Below, piece after piece: positions 1 through 8,330 of a stretch of DNA of 38,658 nt (positions are counted from its first letter, which is position 1; every line of letters starts with the position of its first letter). A model generated the notes under the pieces. The model saw only the letters and a list, made by a program, of their open reading frames with translations, did no database searches and was not told where the DNA came from. The position numbers were made by a program, and so were the translations under genes. Origin of the DNA: an uncultured cyanobacterium (lineage in GTDB: Bacteria > Cyanobacteriota > Cyanobacteriia > PCC-6307 > Cyanobiaceae); assembly GCA_913047395.1 (NCBI GenBank), contig CAJWUF010000007.1, positions 1 to 38,658 on the forward strand, in the 5' to 3' direction.

Positions 1-256
1 CTGGCTTAGGAGCATCAGGATCCCAATGATCAATTATGCCAACAATAGTAAGATCACTTGGATAAGACTTACTTCCGGCTGCCTCTCTTGCAGCAGAGCT
101 GCCAACACAAATAACCCAATCGTCTGGCTTACAACCAACAGCATCAACTGCCACTTTTTTGGAACTACCATCAAGAACAACTTGAAGGCGTTTGTGCTCG
201 AATCCGGGGATTCGATTAGTAGAAACAAGTGGTCTGAGAACCTTGCAGATCAACAT
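1..256 (-). CDS. csoS4A: Carboxysome vertex protein CsoS4A (partial, C terminus cut by window edge)
   Basis: The product is a small pentameric bacterial-microcompartment vertex protein (BMV/CcmL-EutN family) that caps the icosahedral vertices of the alpha-carboxysome shell. The first 85 codons are visible, beginning MLICKVLRPLVSTNRIPGFE and including KRLQVVLDGSSKK and DWVICVGSSAAREAAGS, the usual conserved blocks of this family. No stop is reached before base 1. The ATG at 256-254 follows the csoSCA stop by one base, and an AGGAGG at 266-271 inside the end of csoSCA is a strong ribosome binding site, so the two genes are probably translationally coupled. It is the last visible gene of the cso operon; csoS4B is expected beyond the window. 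Confidence 0.9.
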   Translation of the reverse strand, partial: MLICKVLRPLVSTNRIPGFEHKRLQVVLDGSSKKVAVDAVGCKPDDWVICVGSSAAREAAGSKSYPSDLTIVGIIDHWDPDAPKP

Positions 257-257
257 T

Positions 258-1799
258 TTAGTGTGCCTCCTGATGAATAGGCTCCAAGGAGGAACCGACT
301 ACCTCTGAAACTTCTTTCTTATCACGATCGCGGATAGTTAGGAAGGTGTGAAGAAGGCCTTCTTCAAATAAATCTGAATAGCGCGAGGCGATAGCTTGAT
401 TTACTCGATTACAGTCAGCGATGGCCCGATTTCTCGCTCCTGGTACTTGTCCAGAATAATCGAAACGGACAACAACAGGGATCGGCAGGTCACGAGAAAC
501 ATTCAATCCCTTGAAAATTTTTACCCCAACGTCGAGATCTGGAGATCCTTCTTCCACGGTATCTAGATGAGCAAAATAAGTAAGATTGCGAAGATGTACT
601 TCCTTAAAACCTTTACCAACTCCAATAAAGCGCTCTGCATGACCAGCATCAGGGTAAGGCCCCCCATGCAATTGTTTTACATAGTCAATCTGAGAGAAGT
701 TATTTGCGAGCAATTTAGAAATGAATTTCACCATCCCTTGATCAGGTTTTTTAGGTGCACTGGCCTCTACCCTTTCAGCAATATATTTAGTCACCTCATC
801 TACAGGCATAGAAAGAGTGTCTTTGTATAGATCCTCCGCCGAAAGCCACTCATCTAAAACCATCGAGCCATCAGCTGCTGGCGTATGTACACGTATTGCA
901 TCGGTGTCAGTATCTAAACCAATCAGGAGCAGATCTACCGAAGCTCCACAGCAGAAACTTTTTTCAACAGCCTCACGAAAATCAAGCAGGCGTTGATGAC
1001 CGGCTGATACAGCAATTGCATCATCACTTCCATGGGCCGCACATCCCTGATGAGACGGATCTAGAGAACTGAAGTGATAGGTGACAACCTTTAGATAACG
1101 CGTTGGAGAATCTGCTGTATTTGGTATTCCTTCTCGGTAACGCCTGTGTTCGGTCTTGATCCAACGATTTACTGTGTTCTCAACATCAAACAATGCTCCA
1201 GCATGAGAGCGCCGCCTTACTGAACTAAAAGGAATACGCAATGCATAAGCAATGGTGTGAGCCAAACGTCCATCCGCGCAGGGAGTGACATCAAGTAAAT
1301 GAAAGCCACATTCAATCAAAAACGACTGAAATTCACTGGCCTGAGGGCTGCCTTCTGATCCTTGAAGAGGATCTTGCTGAAAGAAACGATCACTAGCCTT
1401 CTGGTGAGAGTTAAATACACACCAGGCAAACAAGGCCCTCATATCGAGTGTTCTTACCCAAGCACATTCCAAAAGATGACTCGGCAAATCAAAGCCAAGT
1501 TCAGAGCGCGTCAGGCTTTGGGTTTTAGAGACAAAATCCTTATCATGTTGAAGGGTAGAAATCCTTTTAAGCAAAGGAACTATCCGCTCAAAACAGTCTT
1601 TTACCTCGCCTTCATAAACCTGAAGGCTCTGATTGGCTGCACTATCTGTTAGAGGGTGGAGGCCAGAAGAGCTTCTACGTACACGACCTCTCGTTGTTGA
1701 GACAGGAGAAGCCTCCGGAATGGAGGCAATAGGTCTTCTCCTTGGAGCAGTAGGAGCCAAGGAGGGTTGAACTTGAGAGGCCAGACTGCGATAGGCCAT
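258..1799 (-). CDS. csoSCA: Carboxysomal carbonic anhydrase CsoSCA (CsoS3)
   Basis: This zinc carbonic anhydrase interconverts bicarbonate and CO2 inside the carboxysome and feeds CO2 to RuBisCO. With the start used here it is 513 aa, a normal family length. The expected active-site residues are present: C174, D176 and R178 in CADGR, then H242 and C253 in YHFSSLDPSHQGCAAHG, matching the Cys-His-Cys zinc site and Asp-Arg pair of the Halothiobacillus enzyme. The first 55 or so residues are basic and rich in Ser and Pro, like the disordered N terminus known in this family to bind RuBisCO. The ATG at 1799 is chosen over the preceding TTG codon; AAGGA lies just upstream. It starts 7 bases after csoS2 and is followed one base later by csoS4A. 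Confidence 0.95.
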   Translation of the reverse strand: MAYRSLASQVQPSLAPTAPRRRPIASIPEASPVSTTRGRVRRSSSGLHPLTDSAANQSLQVYEGEVKDCFERIVPLLKRISTLQHDKDFVSKTQSLTRSELGFDLPSHLLECAWVRTLDMRALFAWCVFNSHQKASDRFFQQDPLQGSEGSPQASEFQSFLIECGFHLLDVTPCADGRLAHTIAYALRIPFSSVRRRSHAGALFDVENTVNRWIKTEHRRYREGIPNTADSPTRYLKVVTYHFSSLDPSHQGCAAHGSDDAIAVSAGHQRLLDFREAVEKSFCCGASVDLLLIGLDTDTDAIRVHTPAADGSMVLDEWLSAEDLYKDTLSMPVDEVTKYIAERVEASAPKKPDQGMVKFISKLLANNFSQIDYVKQLHGGPYPDAGHAERFIGVGKGFKEVHLRNLTYFAHLDTVEEGSPDLDVGVKIFKGLNVSRDLPIPVVVRFDYSGQVPGARNRAIADCNRVNQAIASRYSDLFEEGLLHTFLTIRDRDKKEVSEVVGSSLEPIHQEAH

Positions 1800-1806
1800 C
1801 AATCCT

Positions 1807-4173
1807 TCAACCTCTTGCGCCGCCGGAGACTGTGATCAAGGAACCTTGATCAGTGTTTCCACTTGAACCAGTTACCCGGCTGATTGGTTGAGGAAGTTCC
1901 TCATTTCGCTTTAAATCTGCTGAGGGCATAGCAGTTTTTGGGCCGGAACGACTTGGATTGCGACGACGAGCAGAAGATCCTTCGGTTCCGGTAACCCTGT
2001 CGCCTCGATCCCAGTCATCCCCCGTGACCTTCAGCCCTGCAGAGATACCCTCACCGGTAACTCGTGAAATAGGACGGGAATCATCATCGACAGCCTCTGC
2101 TACAGGAGATGCTTGGAGTTGACGAGGTTGACGATCAAAACGGAACTGCTCTGTACCAGTAACCTTTTCAGCCGCCATGTCGAAAGGGCCCGTAATCCTT
2201 GAACCTTGCTCATAAGTTGTTCCTGTAACACCAGAGAGCTGTTCTCTCTTCTCATGAGCAGTCCTTGCTGGAGATCTAACACTAAATTGAGCCCAAGGAG
2301 CAGAGCCTTTCTCATCCTGCTGCACCTCACTGCCAGAGGGAGCATCTGATCCACACGCCTGGACAAGTTGATCAGCCCCAACATAAGGGGTGCCAGTTAA
2401 AGGCTCACAAGCACCTCGCTCAGCCCCTGTCATTACTCCACCTATCCCAGGTTGCTGTCCTGTCAGGCGAGCTCCAGGAGTACCCAATTGGCTTGGTGTG
2501 CGCTTTTGAATGTTCTCTACTGTCCGATTTTCACACCACTGACCTGCCTGGTCTAGGCCTGCATAGGGAGTTCCAGTAACAGCCTTACAAGTACCAGGTT
2601 CATCACCGGTTACCAGGGCAGAACGACCTGTCCGTGTCCCACTTACTACTTGCATCTTATTGGTGACGCTAAAGCCTACTTTCGCAGCTTCTGGCTGTGG
2701 TTTTCCCCCACAGAAACCTGCATATTGTTGAGATCCTACGTATTCATCTCCTGTTACAGACTTACAGCTACCAGGCTCATTACCCGTGACATGTTCTGAG
2801 CGATTCACATTGGTGCCAGTAACACCCGTTCCCCGAAGAGTTGTCAATGCTCCAACTTTTTCTGCTGATCTACCAACAGGTAGAGGATCAGAACCAAGAT
2901 ATTGATCACCCGTCAGTGAACGATCAGCACCCGCCTCATCACCAGTTACTTTCGAAGAACGTCCAACCATCACACCACTTACCTTCCGGCCATCCTCGGT
3001 GAGACTTTGACCCACCTTGCGAGGGGAAGCCTTTACCTCACCGCAAAAAGCCGTGGATTGATTAGCTGAGATGTACTCGGTACCGGTAAGTGCCTTACAA
3101 GTTCCAGGCTCATCACCTGTCACCTTTTCCGAGCGTCCAATCTCATTACCTGTAACCAGGTTGCCATGACTTGTTGAACTCACGCGAACCTTTGAAGGTT
3201 GACTACTTGAAGGAGTCGATTGGCAGAATGTCTCAAAAACCTCTGATCCTAGATATTCAGTACCAGTAATAGAACGACAGGTGCTGGCCTCATTACCAGT
3301 TGTCTTTACAGAACGATTAGCCTGAGTGCCAGTAACAACCTGACCAGAGGAAGTCTCACTGGTACCAACCTTCCAATGTGCATCAGCTGCAACTGACTGC
3401 TTGGATCCATTTCGATTTGGCCCGCAAGGACGGGTAGAAGCAGAGCGTTGCTTACCAGTAGCCCCACTTTTACTTTTAAGTTCTCTAATTCTCTGTGAGA
3501 TTTCACGGCTAGTCAGATCTGGGTCACCCTGGCGGGCTACAGATGCGGCTGAAGTCGGTTGATTTCCTGCTGTTTTTCCGCGTTTTGATTGTGCTTCTCG
3601 ACGAGCCAATACCAATGCCCTACTGGTATTCTGAATAGCACGTCGTTTTTTAGCAGGGCGACGAGCAGATTTCCCAGTGCTCAATGTTGCTGAACCCTGA
3701 GTACTTTGAGAAGAGCTTGTAGAGGAAGAGACCCCCAGGTCTTTCTGCTCACATTCATCACAGCAATACTTTATTTCAGCTGTATTTACTGATGAAACAT
3801 GAGGAGAATTCTTTTGAACATCTACTCTTGTGCGATCTTTACTTGTGCTTGCAGACTTACCTCTGCGAGAGAGTGACTCACGGCGTGCCAACACAAGTTC
3901 TCTACCAGGCTGACTTACTCGCCTAGCCTGTTTATTGTTATTTGTTTTACTAACAGAAGTATTCAAATTAGAAGTTGCGCTGATAGTAGATGCGCTGGGC
4001 TTATTTTTAGTGGGCAGAACAACAAAATCAGCATCCGTCCTGGTAGCACGCGCATCATTCACAGAGCGAACTCTATTTGAGTTGGAGCCATTTGAGGAAA
4101 CAGCCTTTTTGCCGCCTTCACTCAATGCCTTTCGGCGCTCAAGCACTAGCTGTCGACTGGATTGTTTTGCCAT
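1807..4173 (-). CDS. csoS2: Carboxysome assembly scaffold CsoS2
   Basis: This is the intrinsically disordered scaffold that links RuBisCO to the shell of alpha-carboxysomes (788 aa). The N region carries basic repeats of the (S/G)R-x-LVL-x-RR-x(3)-S-x(2)-GK type near residues 6-25, 90-109 and 184-203, plus a degenerate copy near 222-243; such repeats bind RuBisCO. The middle region has six approximately 50-residue M-repeats (about 268-607) with VTG/LTG triads, YxG and mostly paired cysteines. The C region (about 630-788) has further VTG copies and a terminal peptide ending LITVSGGARG, which in this family contacts the shell. Repeat 3 lacks both cysteines, and YCCDEC at 136-141 is an extra cysteine cluster. 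It sits between rbcS and csoSCA. Confidence 0.95.
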   Translation of the reverse strand: MAKQSSRQLVLERRKALSEGGKKAVSSNGSNSNRVRSVNDARATRTDADFVVLPTKNKPSASTISATSNLNTSVSKTNNNKQARRVSQPGRELVLARRESLSRRGKSASTSKDRTRVDVQKNSPHVSSVNTAEIKYCCDECEQKDLGVSSSTSSSQSTQGSATLSTGKSARRPAKKRRAIQNTSRALVLARREAQSKRGKTAGNQPTSAASVARQGDPDLTSREISQRIRELKSKSGATGKQRSASTRPCGPNRNGSKQSVAADAHWKVGTSETSSGQVVTGTQANRSVKTTGNEASTCRSITGTEYLGSEVFETFCQSTPSSSQPSKVRVSSTSHGNLVTGNEIGRSEKVTGDEPGTCKALTGTEYISANQSTAFCGEVKASPRKVGQSLTEDGRKVSGVMVGRSSKVTGDEAGADRSLTGDQYLGSDPLPVGRSAEKVGALTTLRGTGVTGTNVNRSEHVTGNEPGSCKSVTGDEYVGSQQYAGFCGGKPQPEAAKVGFSVTNKMQVVSGTRTGRSALVTGDEPGTCKAVTGTPYAGLDQAGQWCENRTVENIQKRTPSQLGTPGARLTGQQPGIGGVMTGAERGACEPLTGTPYVGADQLVQACGSDAPSGSEVQQDEKGSAPWAQFSVRSPARTAHEKREQLSGVTGTTYEQGSRITGPFDMAAEKVTGTEQFRFDRQPRQLQASPVAEAVDDDSRPISRVTGEGISAGLKVTGDDWDRGDRVTGTEGSSARRRNPSRSGPKTAMPSADLKRNEELPQPISRVTGSSGNTDQGSLITVSGGARG

Positions 4174-4228
4174 GTCTACCGAGTAAAAACGTCGTAAGTC
4201 AGGAAGAGATCGCTCTCTTCAAGAAGAG

Positions 4229-4263
4229 TTTTATAGCCCCGAGAAAAGCTCGGGGCTATAAAA
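4229..4263 (-). terminator. Strong hairpin between rbcS and csoS2
   Basis: A perfect 15-bp stem (TTTTATAGCCCCGAG with its complement) encloses a 5-base loop, 12 bases after the rbcS stop and about 55 bases before the csoS2 start. The U residues lie inside the stem foot rather than in a long free tail, so it may act as a partial terminator, an attenuator or an mRNA-stabilising 3' end within the operon. The stem is seen directly; the role is inferred. Confidence 0.7.
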
Positions 4264-4275
4264 GTTGCTGACTGA

Positions 4276-4617
4276 TCAGCGGCCTTCGAACACAACAAAG
4301 CAAACACCCTGGCTTTGGGTATAAGCGTCGTAGCCAACGATGCGAACATGGTGATCCGGGTATGCGCGATGGCAAGCCTCGAGCTCACTAACAACAATGT
4401 TCAGATCCTTCTCTCCAAAGAAAGGCAGCTTCCAATAAGACCAATAGGTCTGCATGGATCGACTGGGATGAACATGCTCGATAACAGGGCTCCAACCCTG
4501 AGCAATGATGTAAGCAATCTGATCGTAAATTTCGTCCTGGGTCATCGGCGGTAAGAAGCCGAAGGTTTCCAGGGTGGCGACTGTTTGATAGTCACCAACT
4601 GTGCTCTGGAAAGGCAT
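4276..4617 (-). CDS. rbcS: RuBisCO small subunit (form IA)
   Basis: This is the small subunit of the L8S8 RuBisCO packaged in the carboxysome. It is 113 aa from the ATG at 4617, beginning MPFQSTVGDYQTVATLETFG. The core contains FLPPMTQDEIYDQIAYIIAQ, MQTYWSYWKLPFFGE and HRAYPDHHVRIVGYD, all typical of form I small subunits. The reading frame stays open upstream for 13 more codons, but the family start and the AAGGT-like site just upstream favour 4617. It lies 106 bases after rbcL and is separated from it and from csoS2 by hairpins, which may set its dose relative to its neighbours. Confidence 0.97.
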   Translation of the reverse strand: MPFQSTVGDYQTVATLETFGFLPPMTQDEIYDQIAYIIAQGWSPVIEHVHPSRSMQTYWSYWKLPFFGEKDLNIVVSELEACHRAYPDHHVRIVGYDAYTQSQGVCFVVFEGR

Positions 4618-4688
4618 GGTGAACCTTGGATTAAGGATGTTTAATGGCCGATACAATTAAGCAATGGCCGGAATCTGATAAAGAGTGT

Positions 4689-4717
4689 TCTGGAGGAGAC
4701 CTGAAGTCTCCTCCAGA
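4689..4717 (-). terminator. Intercistronic hairpin just after rbcL
   Basis: A perfect 12-bp stem (TCTGGAGGAGAC with its complement) has a 5-base loop and begins 6 bases after the rbcL stop. There is no uninterrupted U-tract after it, so processing, 3'-end protection or partial termination is more likely than full termination, because rbcS must still be transcribed. One arm contains GGAGGAG, which the stem would hide from ribosomes. Confidence 0.6.
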
Positions 4718-4723
4718 TCTCTA

Positions 4724-6136
4724 TTACTGAACGTCGAGCTTATCGACGGTGTCGAACTCGAACTTGATCTCCTTCCAGGTCTCAAGCGCGATGGCCAACT
4801 CAGGACTGTGCTTCGCGGCGCCCATAAGGATGTCGCGACTTTCTTTCTCAAGGTCTCTACCTTCATTACGTGCCTTGACGCAAGCCTCAAGTGCTACCCG
4901 GTTAGCGGCGGCACCAGCAGCAGATCCCCATGGGTGACCATGAGTACCACCACCAAACTGCAGACAAGAATCGTCACCGAAAATTGTGACCAGCGCAGGC
5001 ATGTGCCATACGTGGATACCACCAGAAGCAACGGCAAACACGCCAGGCATTGAGCCCCAGTCCTGATCGAAGAAGTTACCGCGTGAGCGGTCTTCAGGAA
5101 CAAAGGATTCACGCAGGTTGTCGATGTAGCCAAGGGTGGTCTGACGATCACCTTCTAACTTTCCAACCACAGTTCCGGTATGGAGCTGGTCACCACCTGA
5201 GAGGCGCAAGCACTTAGCAAGCACACGGAAATGGATACCATGCTTGGGATGACGGTCAATCACAGCGTGCATGGCACGGTGAATGTGAAGCAGCATGCCG
5301 TTCTTACGACACCAGTTGGCCAAGCCAGTGTTGGCTGTAAAACCACCGGTGATGTAGTCATGCATGATGATGGGCATGTCGAGTTCTTTGGCGAACTCGG
5401 CGCGCTCATACATCTCTTCAGGTGTATTGGCTGTGCAATTGAGGTAGTGCCCCTTGATCTCACCAGTTTCCTGTTGAGCAAGTTTGACAGCTTCAGCAAC
5501 AAACTCGAAACGCTCTCTCCAACGTTGGAAGGGCTGTGAGTTGATGTTCTCGTCGTCCTTGGTTAGGTCAAGACCACCACGGAGACATTCATAAACCACT
5601 CGGCCATAGTTCTTACCAGAAAGACCAAGCTTCGGCTTAATGGTGCATCCAAGCAAAGGACGGCCGTACTTATTCAAACGGTCGCGTTCAACTTGAATAC
5701 CGTTAGGAGGTCCGCCGCAGGTCTTAATGAAAGCAATTGGGAAGCGGATATCTTCAAGGCGAAGATGTCGCAGGGCCTTGAATCCAAAGACGTTACCAAC
5801 CAAAGAGGTCAGTACGTTTGTGATTGAGCCTTCCTCAAAAAGATCGAGAGGGTAGGCAATGAATGCATAAAAGGCCTCCTTGTCTCCAGGGACATCCTCG
5901 ATGCGATAACAACGACCCTTATAAAATTCAAGGTCAGTTAATAGCTCTGACCAAACAGTGGACCAGGTACCTGTTGATGATTCAGCGGCAACAGCTGCTG
6001 CAACTTCCTCCTTGGGCACACCTTCTTGGCCGGTGCACTTGAAACAGGCCAGCAGATCGGTGTCTAGGGGTACATAATCGGGAGTCCAGTAGGTGTCTCT
6101 GTACTCCTTGACCCCAGCGTCATACTTCTTGCTCAT
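4724..6136 (-). CDS. rbcL: RuBisCO large subunit (form IA)
   Basis: This is the catalytic large subunit that carboxylates ribulose-1,5-bisphosphate. It is 470 aa, normal for form I. Active-site blocks are intact: [13 protein letters not shown] with K167 and K169; [10 protein letters not shown] with K193, the lysine that is carbamylated; [29 protein letters not shown] with loop-6 K326; and the C-terminal [16 protein letters not shown]. The ATG at 6136 is preceded by AAAGGAG at 6144-6150, a good ribosome binding site. It lies between csoS1 and rbcS, the normal alpha-carboxysome order. The encoded enzyme is expected to be the main cargo, bound by the N-repeats of CsoS2 and by the N terminus of CsoSCA. 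Confidence 0.98.
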   Translation of the reverse strand: MSKKYDAGVKEYRDTYWTPDYVPLDTDLLACFKCTGQEGVPKEEVAAAVAAESSTGTWSTVWSELLTDLEFYKGRCYRIEDVPGDKEAFYAFIAYPLDLFEEGSITNVLTSLVGNVFGFKALRHLRLEDIRFPIAFIKTCGGPPNGIQVERDRLNKYGRPLLGCTIKPKLGLSGKNYGRVVYECLRGGLDLTKDDENINSQPFQRWRERFEFVAEAVKLAQQETGEIKGHYLNCTANTPEEMYERAEFAKELDMPIIMHDYITGGFTANTGLANWCRKNGMLLHIHRAMHAVIDRHPKHGIHFRVLAKCLRLSGGDQLHTGTVVGKLEGDRQTTLGYIDNLRESFVPEDRSRGNFFDQDWGSMPGVFAVASGGIHVWHMPALVTIFGDDSCLQFGGGTHGHPWGSAAGAAANRVALEACVKARNEGRDLEKESRDILMGAAKHSPELAIALETWKEIKFEFDTVDKLDVQ

Positions 6137-6177
6137 GGAATAACTCCTTTAAGTCGGTATAGGGGATTGAGATAGGA

Positions 6178-6198
6178 CGAGCCCTCTTAGGGGCATCG
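6178..6198 (-). other. Weak bulged hairpin between csoS1 and rbcL
   Basis: On the minus strand CGA-T-GCCC pairs with GGGC-TCG (7 pairs, one bulged T, 6-base loop) about 10 bases after the csoS1 stop. It is much weaker than the two downstream operon hairpins, but its position after a stop codon is comparable. It could help give csoS1 its own mRNA 3' end. Confidence 0.35.
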
Positions 6199-6207
6199 AA
6201 AAATTCC

Positions 6208-6519
6208 TTAGCCCTTTTGACTCAAGAGGTTGCCGTTGCTGAGTGCAGGCTCAACTTCGCGATGAGGGCGAGCAATGATATGAGCAGCAACAAGGCCATC
6301 ACCTACACGCTCACAGGCATCGGCACCAGCACGCACAGCTGCGTTTACAGCACCCGTCTCGCCACGAACAAGAACGGTGACGTAACCGCCGCCGACAAAC
6401 TCACGTCCGATCAGGCGTACTTCGGCCGCCTTGGTCATGGCATCAGCCGCTTCAATTGCGGGCACGAGGCCGCGGGTTTCGATCATGCCGAGGGCGATGC
6501 CCATGGTTTCGTTAGCCAT
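6208..6519 (-). CDS. csoS1: Major carboxysome shell hexamer protein CsoS1
   Basis: This is a single-domain bacterial microcompartment (BMC-H) protein whose hexamers tile the carboxysome shell facets. At 103 aa it has the full family length: ETMGIALGMIETRGLVPAIEAADAM at the N terminus, the pore-lining FVGGGYVTVLVRG in the middle, and the C-terminal DGLVAAHIIARPHREVEPAL. It is the first gene of the operon, with rbcL following after 71 bases. The start is an ATG with AGGTAGG just upstream. No promoter could be assigned with confidence in the 348-base gap upstream of it. Confidence 0.97.
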   Translation of the reverse strand: MANETMGIALGMIETRGLVPAIEAADAMTKAAEVRLIGREFVGGGYVTVLVRGETGAVNAAVRAGADACERVGDGLVAAHIIARPHREVEPALSNGNLLSQKG

Positions 6520-6867
6520 TGCCTACCTGAAGTAATTGATGGGATGTTCGCGATGGACAATGCTCTGGCGAGAGAGGTTCCGTCAAGCAAATTTGACCAA
6601 AAAGGCGATCACCATAGATAGTCGCCCTCATAAGTCGAGCTAATCACCCTGTCCTGGACTGTTTTGCAAGGCTGTTGGATTTTTCGTCAGGGCTTGACCA
6701 CATTTGGTTGGCAGTAGCGGACTGTCTCATTATTTTCGCGCCCGACGGTCAAGTCCCTAGGCGTTTCGCTTGGGGTGGAATGCTCGACCCATCCTGTCTC
6801 GAAAATTTCAACGCGCTCCATCTAGAGCCTGCTCTCCAGCAGAATAAGAGTCCTGATTTTTTTTAGT
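6520..6867. other. Divergent intergenic region upstream of csoS1 and rdgB
   Basis: This 348-base gap lies between divergent csoS1 (-) and rdgB (+) and must hold the promoter of the carboxysome operon. I found no consensus -35/-10 pair I would defend. A 63-codon open frame on the plus strand (6675-6866) has a TTG start and no recognisable protein features, and I do not call it. A run of eight T (6857-6864) lies just before the rdgB start. Confidence 0.5.
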
Positions 6868-7461
6868 TTGGCTAGACCACTGCTTACGATTGCTAGTGGG
6901 AACCCTCGAAAAGTCGCCGAGATAGAGGCGATGCTGGGTCCACTTCCTGTAGAGGTGAAAAGACAACCGAGTGATCTAGATGTTGAGGAAACCGGTTCCA
7001 CTTACCTAGAAAATGCCCTGCTCAAAGCACAAGCTGCCGCAAAACATTCAGGGACTCTGACCATTGCTGACGACTCTGGCCTTGAAGTTGATGCTCTTGA
7101 TGGTGCCCCGGGACTCTTCTCGGCCCGTTATGCCCCAACTAACCAAGAAAAGATCAAGAAAATACTTGCGGCCCTTGGTGATAATCCTTATCGCAGCGCC
7201 CGCTTCTGCAGTGTGATGGTTCTCTGTGATTCACATGGTCATCTCCTAAAGGCCGCAGAGGGAATCTGCTGGGGGGAACTACTTAAAGTGCCTGCCTACA
7301 AAGATGGCGAATTCGAATCACTCTTCTGGGTAAGAGAAGCTAACTGCACATATGGAGAACTGAGCACTGAACAACTCACACGACTTGGTAGCCGCGGGAA
7401 AGCCGCAAGAGAACTTGCCCCTTATCTTCGTCAACAAATCGGACTAGAAGATATTGACTAG
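6868..7461 (+). CDS. rdgB: XTP/dITP pyrophosphatase (RdgB/HAM1 family)
   Basis: This house-cleaning nucleotidase hydrolyses dITP, XTP and ITP to monophosphates so that deaminated purines are not incorporated. It is 197 aa. Family signatures are the N-terminal [15 protein letters not shown], then [16 protein letters not shown], the catalytic-loop sequence [24 protein letters not shown], and the C-terminal [18 protein letters not shown]. The only possible start is a TTG at 6868, directly after an in-frame stop; the next residues align with the family N terminus, so the TTG is accepted although no clear ribosome binding site is visible. It faces csoS1D and the two stop codons share CTAG. In alpha-cyanobacteria this gene commonly flanks the carboxysome operon, but nothing links its function to carbon fixation. 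Confidence 0.9.
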   Translation: MARPLLTIASGNPRKVAEIEAMLGPLPVEVKRQPSDLDVEETGSTYLENALLKAQAAAKHSGTLTIADDSGLEVDALDGAPGLFSARYAPTNQEKIKKILAALGDNPYRSARFCSVMVLCDSHGHLLKAAEGICWGELLKVPAYKDGEFESLFWVREANCTYGELSTEQLTRLGSRGKAARELAPYLRQQIGLEDID

Positions 7462-8228
7462 CGATTGATTTGATCGATAGCTCTCATTGCAGCAGCGGCC
7501 GCCTCTTCAACATCACCTTCTTTGCCAGCCAAAGTAAGCCTGCCAAAAGCTCCAACACCTTTCACATCAACGATGGTGATACTGGAGGCTTTCTCAGCTT
7601 CGTTGGCAGCAATCAATACATAGCCAGCAGGTTCGGTTTCAAGAATGAACATGCTCATTCCCGCTTCAATCATCGAGCCGCGACGGTTCTGACGATTAAT
7701 CAGAACTGCATGGTCTGGAGTGATCGCACGAATTACCTCGGTCCAGCTCACTTCACAAGAGCTTCGCCGACTAACCGTGCTGCCAATCGCATCCAAAACA
7801 ACATCGCCCGAATGCAACACCGTGCTCTGATCACGGTGATAAAGAGCTAAAGAGCCAAAAGCCCTTTCAACAACCATTTGGCCGAGCCGAACGCTACTTG
7901 CCTTAAGCGCAATATCGGTCACTCGGTGAACAGCCATACCTGGAGAAACCTCCATCCATAAGCAAGCGTCTCCCGGGATGGGTAAAAACCCTTGACTCAC
8001 TGTGCCCATATAGGCAGCTAGCTGAGGCTGTAGTGAGTCGAGAAAAACATAAGTGCGCAATTCAATTTGCTGCACATGGCTATTTTGACGCCCAAGTCTT
8101 GCTATCTCAGAATCAGTAGTAATTACGCAGCTTGCTCCAGAGGTCTGAGGCAAAACCTCAGTCCCTGTCACCAGCGAGCTTCCTCCCTGCCTTCGCTCCC
8201 GGTTCTCTAAGCTCGCGAATCGTTGCAT
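7458..8228 (-). CDS. csoS1D: Tandem-domain carboxysome shell protein CsoS1D
   Basis: This is a trimeric BMC-T shell protein with two fused BMC domains that forms large, gated pores for metabolites such as RuBP. It is 256 aa, the length known for Prochlorococcus CsoS1D. Residues 1-50 form a polar N-terminal extension, followed by domain 1 (about 52-150) and domain 2 (about 155-256, ending with [29 protein letters not shown]). The Glu-Arg pair at 121-122 (VVERAFGS) matches the gating residues described for CsoS1D. The extension contains [11 protein letters not shown], which resembles the VTG repeats of CsoS2. It is convergent with rdgB and divergent from the 134-aa gene, so it is transcribed apart from the main cso operon. 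Confidence 0.93.
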   Translation of the reverse strand: MQRFASLENRERRQGGSSLVTGTEVLPQTSGASCVITTDSEIARLGRQNSHVQQIELRTYVFLDSLQPQLAAYMGTVSQGFLPIPGDACLWMEVSPGMAVHRVTDIALKASSVRLGQMVVERAFGSLALYHRDQSTVLHSGDVVLDAIGSTVSRRSSCEVSWTEVIRAITPDHAVLINRQNRRGSMIEAGMSMFILETEPAGYVLIAANEAEKASSITIVDVKGVGAFGRLTLAGKEGDVEEAAAAAMRAIDQINR

Positions 8229-8330
8229 GGCGGGGATAATACCTTGAGAGCGAGCAAAACTTTCAAACTGATCGCACTTGCAAGCAGCTTTAGAGCCGAT
8301 ACCGTCAAAACCAACTACTGGAGTGGTTCT

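Noticed and set aside
26-280. 84-aa plus-strand frame at the left edge
   Set aside because: It is antisense to csoS4A, whose protein is recognisable on the minus strand.
1807-4173. csoS2 DNA repeats as a possible CRISPR or tandem-repeat element
   Set aside because: The periodicity encodes the protein repeats of CsoS2; the DNA copies are diverged and in one continuous frame.
6541-6700. TATCTA and TTAGCT hexamers 17 bases apart as a csoS1 promoter
   Set aside because: Both boxes match consensus poorly; I could not separate them from chance.
6675-6866. 63-codon open frame on the plus strand upstream of rdgB
   Set aside because: TTG start, no ribosome site, no recognisable motif, and ends in a T-run; it more likely reflects chance in the csoS1 promoter gap.
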